Source: Polaromonas sp.
GTDB taxonomy: Bacteria; Pseudomonadota; Gammaproteobacteria; Burkholderiales; Burkholderiaceae_C
Length of the DNA: 41,514 nucleotides
Reading direction: 5' to 3'
Assembly: GCA_030683705.1 (NCBI GenBank)
Contig: JAUXPP010000163.1
Location: 1-41,514 of the forward strand
Positions within the stretch are counted from its first letter, which is position 1, and the number at the start of each line of letters is the position of its first letter. Of this stretch, positions 24,957 to 31,319 are shown in pieces. The notes below the pieces were generated by a model. That model saw only the letters and a list, made by a program, of their open reading frames with translations. It ran no database searches and had not been told where the DNA came from. Position numbers and translations under genes: made by a program.

Positions 24957-25306
24957 GTGAGGCGGCAATCAAACCCAAGATCGGGGCTTACAAGCGGCAC
25001 CTGCTGGTCTGTACCGGTCCGCGCTGCACCGAGGACGGTGCGTCACAGGCGCTGTTCGACAGCCTGGGTGACAAGTTCAAGGCGGCCGGCCTGCACGATG
25101 GTGAGATGCGCGTCAAACGCAGCCGCGTGAGTTGTTTTGCGGCCTGCAAGGGCGGGCCCGTGATGTGTGTGCAACCCGACGGGACCTGGTACTACAACGT
25201 CACGCCCGCCAACATGGACCGTATCATTGACCAGCATCTGGTGCATGGCCAGCCGGTGGAGGATCTGGTGTTTCATCAGGGGCCGGGCGACTGTCATGAC
25301 GCTTGA
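24953..25306 (+). CDS. Thioredoxin-like [2Fe-2S] ferredoxin-family protein
   Basis: Protein of 117 residues. Cys20, Cys25, Cys61 and Cys65 (HLLVCTGPRC, VSCFAACKGG) are spaced as in thioredoxin-like [2Fe-2S] ferredoxins; Cys72 and Cys114 are extra. GPVMCVQPDGTWYYNVTPAN and DQHLVHGQPVEDLVF are the usual second half of this family. It sits between cobJ and cobA, overlapping both (4 and 11 bp), so its function is probably tied to corrin synthesis, e.g. electron supply or redox priming. No direct family assignment to a cobalamin reaction is known to me. Confidence 0.8.
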   Translation: MSEAAIKPKIGAYKRHLLVCTGPRCTEDGASQALFDSLGDKFKAAGLHDGEMRVKRSRVSCFAACKGGPVMCVQPDGTWYYNVTPANMDRIIDQHLVHGQPVEDLVFHQGPGDCHDA

Positions 25307-26057
25307 GGACCTGGGACAACGCGGTCACGGGTTTGTGTCCATCGTAGGCGCCGGCCCCGGACCGGTCGACCTGATGACCTTGCGCGCGCTGGACCGGCTG
25401 AGGCGAGCCGAGGTTGTTGTACATGACCGCCTTATCACCCCTGAGGTATTGGCGCAGGCGCCAGAAAACGCCCTACGGGTGTATGTGGGCAAGGCCCTGG
25501 GCAATCACGCCGTGCCGCAGGAGGGCATCCATGCGCTGTTGATCGAGCATGCGCGCCGGGGGCTGCGTGTGGTGCGGCTCAAGGGCGGCGACCCCTATGT
25601 GTTTGGACGCGGTGGAGAAGAAGTGCAGGCGCTGCAAGCCGCGGCCATCCCTTTTGAAGTCGTCCCGGGCGTTACGGCGGCCAGTGGCTGTTCTGCGGCG
25701 GCGGGTATTCCATTGACCCACCGTGAGCTGGCAGGGAGCTGTGTGTTTCTTCCCGGCCATCTTGCCGACGACACGGCCTCGCACGACTGGCAGGCCTTGG
25801 CACGCCCGGGCCAGACCCGGGTTTTTTACATGGGCGTGCAGCGTCTGCCCCAGATCGCCGAGCAGCTCATCGCCCACGGCCTGCCGCCCGATACGCCGGC
25901 CGCGATTGTGCGCGACGGCACCCGCAGCACCCAGACTGTTCTTGCCACCGGACTGAGGGACCTGGTGGCGCGCGCTGCTGCCTATGGGCCGCACCCGGGC
26001 TTGCTCATCATCGGCGAGACAGTGCAGCTCAGTCCCGACTTCAACAACCTGAGGTGA
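25296..26057 (+). CDS. cobA: Uroporphyrinogen-III C-methyltransferase
   Basis: SUMT of 253 residues. It methylates uroporphyrinogen III at C2 and C7 to precorrin-2, the entry of the pathway. VSIVGAGPGPVDLMTLRALD, LKGGDPYVFGRGGEE, VVPGVTAASGCSAAAGIPLTH and HPGLLIIGE are the SUMT signature motifs. Start ATG 25296 overlaps the ferredoxin-like gene by 11 bp; an earlier in-frame stretch is a shadow of that gene. There is no fused CysG dehydrogenase part, so the precorrin-2 oxidation to sirohydrochlorin needs a separate enzyme. Confidence 0.93.
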   Translation: MTLEDLGQRGHGFVSIVGAGPGPVDLMTLRALDRLRRAEVVVHDRLITPEVLAQAPENALRVYVGKALGNHAVPQEGIHALLIEHARRGLRVVRLKGGDPYVFGRGGEEVQALQAAAIPFEVVPGVTAASGCSAAAGIPLTHRELAGSCVFLPGHLADDTASHDWQALARPGQTRVFYMGVQRLPQIAEQLIAHGLPPDTPAAIVRDGTRSTQTVLATGLRDLVARAAAYGPHPGLLIIGETVQLSPDFNNLR

Positions 26058-26063
26058 TTGCCT

Positions 26064-26645
26064 GTGCAGATTGAAACGCCACCTTCGGCAAAGCCCTACG
26101 ACAAGCCTGACGGGGAGCGGCGTGGTCTGCTCATCGTCAACACCGGCGACGGCAAAGGTAAAAGCACCGCGGCCTTCGGCCTGGCCTTGCGCGCCCATGG
26201 CCGACACCACGTGCACGGCAAAGCCGTCAAAATTTTCCAGTTCATGAAAGTCCCCAGCGCCCGTTTTGGCGAGCACCGCATGTTTGAGCAGCTTGGCATT
26301 CCCATCGAAGGGCTGGGCGATGGCTTCAGCTGGAAGAGCCAGGACCTGGAGCATTCGGCCGAACTCGCGCGCAATGGCTGGGAAAAAGCCAAAACCGCCA
26401 TTCTGGGCGGCGACAACTTCATGGTGGTGCTGGACGAGCTGACCTATCCGCTGATTTATGGCTGGATGCCGCTGGACGATGTGCTGCAGACGCTGAAAGA
26501 TCGCCCGAAGGACGTGCATGTGGTGATCACCGGCCGGCGTTGCCCGCCCGAAATCATTGAACTGGCTGACACCGTCACCGAGATGGCCAAAGTTAAACAT
26601 GCTTTCAACGCCGGCATACCCGCGCAACGCGGAATCGAAGATTAG
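26064..26645 (+). CDS. cobO: Cob(I)yrinic acid a,c-diamide adenosyltransferase
   Basis: CobO/BtuR of 193 residues, which transfers adenosyl to cob(I)alamin-type corrinoids. The P-loop is [15 protein letters not shown], and [35 protein letters not shown] and [22 protein letters not shown] match the family. Start is GTG 26064, with GAGGTG at 26051-26056 seven bases upstream; a TTG at 26058 is too close to that site. The stop precedes bluB by 2 bp. The N-terminal 17 residues before the P-loop region are Pro/Lys-rich. Confidence 0.92.
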   Translation: MQIETPPSAKPYDKPDGERRGLLIVNTGDGKGKSTAAFGLALRAHGRHHVHGKAVKIFQFMKVPSARFGEHRMFEQLGIPIEGLGDGFSWKSQDLEHSAELARNGWEKAKTAILGGDNFMVVLDELTYPLIYGWMPLDDVLQTLKDRPKDVHVVITGRRCPPEIIELADTVTEMAKVKHAFNAGIPAQRGIED

Positions 26646-26647
26646 CC

Positions 26648-27331
26648 ATGTCGGCAGAACACGCAGTCAGCCCCATCGAGCAGGCGGCAGTGTACCGCGC
26701 CATCCACGAGCGGCGCGACATGCGGCATTTTATCGGTGGCACGGTGCCCGATGCCGTATTGCAGCGCCTGCTGTCGGCTGCGCACCATGCGCCCAGCGTC
26801 GGCTTCATGCAGCCCTGGCGCTTTGTCCGTGTTCGCAGTGCGCTGCTGCGTGAAAGCCTGCATGCCCTGATTGAGCAGGAGCGGGTGTTGACCGCCCAGG
26901 CGCTGGGTGAGCGTGAAGACGAGTTCATGAAGCTCAAGGTGCAGGGCGTGCTGGATGCCGCCGAGGTGCTGGTGGTGGCTTTGCCGCCGGGGCGCGAGGC
27001 CCATGTGTTTGGACGCCGCACCCTGCCCGAGATGGATCTGGCATCAGCCGCCTGCGCCATTCAAAACCTCTGGCTTGCCGCACGCGCAGAAGGGCTGGGC
27101 ATGGGATGGGTCTCCCTGTTTGACCCGGCTCAGCTGGCGCAACTGCTGCAGATGCCTGAAGGCAGCAAGCCTGTCGCCGTGTTGTGCCTTGGGCCGGTAG
27201 AGGCGTTTTATACCGAGCCCATGTTGCAGACCGAGAAATGGGCACGCCGCGCGCCGCTGGCCGACATGATTTTTGAAGACCTGTGGGGTCGGGCGGCCCC
27301 CGATCCCGCCGCTGGCGGCGCGCCGGTGTGA
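26648..27331 (+). CDS. bluB: 5,6-dimethylbenzimidazole synthase BluB
   Basis: BluB, 227 residues, uses O2 and reduced FMN to break down FMN into the lower ligand DMB. RAIHERRDMRHFIGGTVPD, AAHHAPSVGFMQPWRFV, PEMDLASAACAIQNLWLAAR and GLGMGWVSLFDPAQL are BluB landmarks within the nitroreductase fold. It is directly after cobO and 18 bp before cobD. Its oxygen need contrasts with the early-cobalt corrin route and shows the cell grows with some oxygen. Confidence 0.92.
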   Translation: MSAEHAVSPIEQAAVYRAIHERRDMRHFIGGTVPDAVLQRLLSAAHHAPSVGFMQPWRFVRVRSALLRESLHALIEQERVLTAQALGEREDEFMKLKVQGVLDAAEVLVVALPPGREAHVFGRRTLPEMDLASAACAIQNLWLAARAEGLGMGWVSLFDPAQLAQLLQMPEGSKPVAVLCLGPVEAFYTEPMLQTEKWARRAPLADMIFEDLWGRAAPDPAAGGAPV

Positions 27332-27349
27332 CAGCGGCCCGCGTTTGAC

Positions 27350-28348
27350 ATGATGCTGCTGGGCGCTGTCAGTACTGCATTTGCCATGGCTTTGATCTTG
27401 CTGATGGCCTTGTGGATAGACAAACGTTTTGGCGAGCCGCGATCCGGCTTGCACCCGGTGGTCTGGATGGGCGCCTTCCTGCAGGCTTGCGGCAACGTCA
27501 CCGTGCGTTGTCCGCCTGCAGCCGGCTTTGTGCTGGGCGCTCTTGCCTGGTGTCTGGGGGCTCTAGTGACGGGGACTTTGGCTTGGGGTTTGCAGGGGCT
27601 GATGCTCGCGCAGCTGTCGCGTGTGGTCTCCACACCCAGCCTTGAACTTGCCATCACCACAGCTATATTTACTGCCTTGGTGGCCTGGCTGCTCAAGTGC
27701 ATGTTGTCCTGGCGCATGCTGCGCAGCGAAGTGCTGGCCGTCGAAAACGCTTTGCAGCGGTCGCTGCAAGCCGGGCGTGAGCGCCTGTCCTGGCTGGTCA
27801 GCCGCGACACCGGCCATCTCAGCGAGAGTGAAGTGCGCGAAAGCGCGATCGAATCGCTGGCGGAGAACCTCAATGACTCGGTGATCGCGCCCATCTTCTG
27901 GTTTGTGCTGCTGGGTCTGCCCGGCGCGGCGGTCTATCGTTTTGCCAACACGGCTGACGCCATGTGGGGCTACCGCGGCGTCTACCGTGGGCAGAACTGG
28001 GAGTGGGCCGGCAAGTGGGCGGCGCGTGCGGACGACGCACTGTCCTGGCTACCGGCTCGTTTGACGGCGTTGCTGATGTGGGTGACAACCGGAAGATTCA
28101 CCTTGACTGCCTTGCGCCGGGAAGCAGTGCGTACACCTTCTCCCAACAGCGGCTGGCCCATGGCCGCCATGGCCCTGGCGCTGGACGTGCACCTGAGCAA
28201 GCCCGGCGTGTACACCCTGCATGAAGCGGGCAGGGCGCCCGAGGTTGCCGACACGCGCCTGGCCGTAGATTTTGCATCAAAAGTGCTTCGCGCCCTTTTG
28301 TTATGTGCGCTACCAGCTACTGTTTTGATAGCATCCGCAGTGAAATGA
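27350..28348 (+). CDS. cobD: Adenosylcobinamide-phosphate synthase (cobinamide phosphate synthase)
   Basis: CobD/CbiB, 332 residues, integral membrane enzyme that attaches the aminopropanol group to adenosylcobyrate. LHPVVWMGAFLQACGN, SWLVSRDTGHLSESEVRESA, SLAENLNDSVIAPIFWF and VYRFANTADAMWGYRG are conserved, with about five hydrophobic stretches. The last residues (ATVLIASAVK) are coded by repeat copy C. The stop overlaps cobC start by 4 bp. Note: in Salmonella nomenclature this protein is CbiB. Confidence 0.92.
   Translation: MMLLGAVSTAFAMALILLMALWIDKRFGEPRSGLHPVVWMGAFLQACGNVTVRCPPAAGFVLGALAWCLGALVTGTLAWGLQGLMLAQLSRVVSTPSLELAITTAIFTALVAWLLKCMLSWRMLRSEVLAVENALQRSLQAGRERLSWLVSRDTGHLSESEVRESAIESLAENLNDSVIAPIFWFVLLGLPGAAVYRFANTADAMWGYRGVYRGQNWEWAGKWAARADDALSWLPARLTALLMWVTTGRFTLTALRREAVRTPSPNSGWPMAAMALALDVHLSKPGVYTLHEAGRAPEVADTRLAVDFASKVLRALLLCALPATVLIASAVK
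28305..28335 (+). repeat. Family-type short repeat, copy C, at the cobD 3' end
   Basis: GTGCGCTACCAGCTACTGTT followed by TTGATAGCATC matches copy B (on the other strand) in nearly every base. It is read in frame as the final residues of CobD and ends just before the cobC ATG at 28345. Confidence 0.7.
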
Positions 28349-29361
28349 AGAACGCAGCCTCTTTGACATCACGCACACATGGCGGCCCGGATCACCTGGG
28401 CACACCGCTGCATGATTTTTCAAGCAACAGCAATGCCTGCGGGCCGTGCCCCGATGCATTGGCGGCGGTGCAGCAAGCCGACGCCCGCCAGTACCCTGAC
28501 GCCAGTTACAGCGCTTTGCGTGCGCAGCTTGCTGCTTTTCATGACGTGGACCCGCACCGCGTGCTGTTGGCCGGCAGCGCCAGCGAGTTTGTGTTTCGCA
28601 TGACGGCGCTGGCGGCGCAACGCGGCGCCTCGTCGGTCTGGTTGCCGCGTTACAGCTACGGTGACTATGCGTACGCCGCCGCAGCCTGGAAGTTGCCGCT
28701 GGCCTCCGCGCCCGAGCGCGCGCAGCTGCGCTGGGCCTGCGATCCCTCGAGTCCGCTGGGCCAGCCCGAATCGGCGCCGGTCGCGTGCGCAGACGCGTCT
28801 GCCCTGTGCGTGCTGGACCGCGCCTACGAGCCTTTGCGCCTGAGTGGCGTGCCAGCCTGGGCGGACGATGTCCTTGCGAACGTCTGGCAGCTCTGGACGC
28901 CGAACAAAGCCCTGGGCCTGACCGGTGTGCGCGCCGCTTATGTGATCGCGCCGTCCGGGCAGGACAGGCTGGCCGCACAACTGGAGGCGCTGGCGCCGTC
29001 CTGGCCGCTGGGCGCCCACGGGGTCGCGATGCTGCAGGCCTGGACCGGTGCCGACGCCCAGGCCTGGCTGGCGGCCAGTCTGCCGGTGCTGCGGCAGTGG
29101 AAAGCCGCGCAGCTGGCTGTGTGCGAATCGCTGGGCTGGGCCTGCCTGCCCAGTGATGCGAATTTTTTTTGCGCCCGCCCGGCCTTGCCACCGGGCATGA
29201 GCCTGGCGCAGGCGCTGGCAGGGCTGCGGACGCGCGGCATCAAGCTGCGCGATACCGCTTCTTTCGGCTTGACCGGCCATGTGCGCCTGAGCGTGGCGGC
29301 GCCGGCGGCGCAGGCTGCCCTGCAGCAGGCCTGGCCCGACAGCGCGAGGGCCGCGGCATGA
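28345..29361 (+). CDS. cobC: L-threonine-O-3-phosphate decarboxylase-type PLP enzyme
   Basis: PLP-dependent enzyme of 338 residues, histidinol-phosphate aminotransferase fold. CobC/CobD makes aminopropanol phosphate for the nucleotide loop. The N-terminal THGGPD is the usual HGG substrate-binding start, and WTPNKALGLTGVRAAYVI holds the PLP lysine. The acid D before AYEP (DRAYEPLRL) is where the family has its D-x-AY/AF acid. Start at 28345 overlaps cobD by 4 bp; cobQ overlaps its end by 4 bp. The amino end is atypically lysine/asparagine-rich. Confidence 0.85.
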   Translation: MKNAASLTSRTHGGPDHLGTPLHDFSSNSNACGPCPDALAAVQQADARQYPDASYSALRAQLAAFHDVDPHRVLLAGSASEFVFRMTALAAQRGASSVWLPRYSYGDYAYAAAAWKLPLASAPERAQLRWACDPSSPLGQPESAPVACADASALCVLDRAYEPLRLSGVPAWADDVLANVWQLWTPNKALGLTGVRAAYVIAPSGQDRLAAQLEALAPSWPLGAHGVAMLQAWTGADAQAWLAASLPVLRQWKAAQLAVCESLGWACLPSDANFFCARPALPPGMSLAQALAGLRTRGIKLRDTASFGLTGHVRLSVAAPAAQAALQQAWPDSARAAA

Positions 29362-30830
29362 GGGCCAGGGCCGTCATGGTGCTGGGCACCACCAGCGGAG
29401 CCGGCAAGAGCTGGCTGACCACCGCGCTGTGCCGGTATTACGCCAACCAGGGTCTCAAGGTCGCGCCCTTCAAGGCGCAGAACATGAGCAACAACGCCAG
29501 AGTGGTCACTGAAGGTGAGATCGGCAGCGCGCAATACTTCCAGGCGCTGGCGGCGCGCGCGACGCCGGAAGTGCGCATGAACCCGCTGCTGCTCAAGCCC
29601 GAAAAAGACACCCAGAGCCAGGTCATCCTGATGGGGCAGGTCAGTGCTGAACTGTCGCGCATGGCCTGGCGCGGCCGCAGCGCGTCGGTGTGGCCGGTGA
29701 TCGCGCAGGCACTCGACGAGCTGATGGCGGACAACGATGTGGTGGTGATCGAAGGCGCGGGTTCGCCCGCCGAGATCAACCTCAAGGACAGCGACATCGT
29801 CAACATGCGGGTGGCACTGCATGCCAGCGCGGCCTGCCTGCTGGTGACCGACATCGACCGCGGCGGCGCGTTTGCCCACCTCTACGGCACCTGGATGATG
29901 CTGGACGCCGCGGAAAGGCAGCTGATACGCGGCTTTGTGCTCAACAAGTTCCGTGGCGACGCCAGCCTGCTCGCGCCCGGCCCGCAGATGCTGCAGGACC
30001 TGACCGGCGTGCCAACGGTGGCGACGCTGCCGATGTGGTGGCAACACGGCTTGCCGGAGGAAGACGGTGTTTTTGACGACCGCAGCCGGGCCACCGGCGT
30101 GGTCAGCAAAACCATCGCGGTGATTGCCTACCCGCGCATCAGCAACCTCGACGAATTCCAGCCGCTCAAGAATGTGCCCGGTGTGCGCCTCGTGTGGGTG
30201 CGCAGCCCGGCTGAACTCGCCGGTCTGGCGCCCGACGACTGGGTCATCCTGCCCGGTTCCAAACATACCAGTGGCGACCTGGACTGGTTGCGCGTGCAAG
30301 GCCTGGACCGCGCGATTGCGACACATGCGGGCCGCGGCGGCGCCGTGCTGGGCATCTGCGGCGGCCTGCAGATGCTGGGCGAGGCGCTGATCGACACCCA
30401 TGGCATCGACGGCAATGGCCCCGGCCTGGGCCTGCTGCCGGTCGTCACACAGTTTGAAGAAGGAAAAACCGTGCGGCAGCGTCAGGCCTGTTTCTCGGCC
30501 GTGAGCGGTCCCTGGTCGGCGCTGTCGGGGGTGGCTGTGCAGGGGTATGAAATCCACCATGGCCAGACCGCGCCGCACAGCGCCATGGCCGCCGCCGGCG
30601 ATCTGGCGCACGCGGTGTTGCCGGAAGGCCTGGCCTGGCAAAACGGCGCGGGCCATGTGCTCGGTGTGTACCTGCACGGCCTGTTCGAAGACCCGGCGGT
30701 GCTGCAGGCGCTGTTCGGCGCCAGCACGCCGACGCTGGATTCGGTGTTCGAGGGCCTGGCCGGCTACATCGGCCGCCACTTCGAGCCCGGTGTGCTGGAT
30801 GCGCTGATTCGCGCGGAGGAGTGCCCATGA
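29358..30830 (+). CDS. cobQ: Cobyric acid synthase
   Basis: CobQ/CbiP, 490 residues, amidates side chains b, d, e and g using ATP and glutamine. The P-loop region is VLGTTSGAGKSWLTTALCRY and KAQNMSNNARVV follows. The glutaminase domain has LGICGGLQMLGEAL with the catalytic Cys and GVYLHGLFEDP with the catalytic His. Length is normal. It overlaps cobC and the following channel gene by 4 bp (ATGA), the last evident cobalamin gene in the cluster. Confidence 0.93.
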   Translation: MRARAVMVLGTTSGAGKSWLTTALCRYYANQGLKVAPFKAQNMSNNARVVTEGEIGSAQYFQALAARATPEVRMNPLLLKPEKDTQSQVILMGQVSAELSRMAWRGRSASVWPVIAQALDELMADNDVVVIEGAGSPAEINLKDSDIVNMRVALHASAACLLVTDIDRGGAFAHLYGTWMMLDAAERQLIRGFVLNKFRGDASLLAPGPQMLQDLTGVPTVATLPMWWQHGLPEEDGVFDDRSRATGVVSKTIAVIAYPRISNLDEFQPLKNVPGVRLVWVRSPAELAGLAPDDWVILPGSKHTSGDLDWLRVQGLDRAIATHAGRGGAVLGICGGLQMLGEALIDTHGIDGNGPGLGLLPVVTQFEEGKTVRQRQACFSAVSGPWSALSGVAVQGYEIHHGQTAPHSAMAAAGDLAHAVLPEGLAWQNGAGHVLGVYLHGLFEDPAVLQALFGASTPTLDSVFEGLAGYIGRHFEPGVLDALIRAEECP

Positions 30831-31252
30831 TCGCCGTGATTCTGGCCAACATCGCCGTGGTGCTGGCCGCGGTGGTGATCCACTATGAATTCCTGTTCCG
30901 GCTCAGCCTGCTGCTGCGCCATGTGAAGATCCGGCACCGGCCGCGTGTTTTGCTGGGTGTGGGCGGCGCGCTGGTCGCCCACGCGGTGGAGGTCTGGCTG
31001 TTTGCCGGCGTGTATTACCTGATGCACCATGCGCCGGGCTGGGGCAGGCTGACCGGCAATTTCGACGGCAGCCTGATGGACTGCGTGTATTTTTCCTTTA
31101 CCACCTTCACGACGCTGGGCTTTGGCGACATCCAGCCCGAGGGCAACATGCGTTTCCTGACAGGTGTCGAGCCCCTGACCGGCCTGGTGCTGATCACCTG
31201 GACAGCCTCCTTCCTGTTTGTCGAGATGCAGAAGTTCTGGGATTCCAAGTAG
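30827..31252 (+). CDS. Small K+-channel-like (two-transmembrane) protein
   Basis: Membrane protein of 141 residues. A signal-anchor-like helix (residues 2-22), a second helix near 45-65 and a third at about 115-133 flank a pore loop. The loop carries FTTFTTLGFGDIQPEG, with TLGFGD (96-101) close to the K+-channel filter TVGYGD/TIGYGD. So it resembles small ion-channel-family proteins. It overlaps cobQ by 4 bp and is 67 bp before the helicase gene, with a GC hairpin but no T-run after it. Link with cobalamin is not understood; it could be a cotranscribed neighbour. Confidence 0.75.
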   Translation: MIAVILANIAVVLAAVVIHYEFLFRLSLLLRHVKIRHRPRVLLGVGGALVAHAVEVWLFAGVYYLMHHAPGWGRLTGNFDGSLMDCVYFSFTTFTTLGFGDIQPEGNMRFLTGVEPLTGLVLITWTASFLFVEMQKFWDSK

Positions 31253-31283
31253 GGGCCGGCCGGCGCTGGCGGCCCGTACAATA

Positions 31284-31299
31284 CTGGCTATTCATACAG
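31284..31299 (+). promoter_or_regulatory. LexA-type SOS box ahead of the helicase gene
   Basis: CTGGCTATTCATACAG fits CTG-N10-CAG, the LexA box form of enterics and betaproteobacteria (consensus CTGTATATATATACAG). A possible -10 TACAAT (31277-31282) lies just upstream, and the ATG of the helicase is at 31320. Repressor binding here would block transcription. Confidence 0.55.
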
Positions 31300-31319
31300 C
31301 CTCGAGCCGCCCACGCCCC

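Noticed and set aside
27658..27672. AGCTATATTTACT as a sixth copy of the short repeat within cobD
   Set aside because: Only the AGCTAT part matches; the palindrome and flanks are missing.
28938..30779. Long open frame antisense to cobC and cobQ
   Set aside because: It is an effect of high GC codon bias opposite well-recognised genes, with no protein motif. Similar antisense frames opposite btuC and the helicase are also set aside.
31253..31275. GGGCCG...CGGCCC hairpin after the channel gene as intrinsic terminator
   Set aside because: There is no T-run after it. It may still affect transcription, but evidence is weak.
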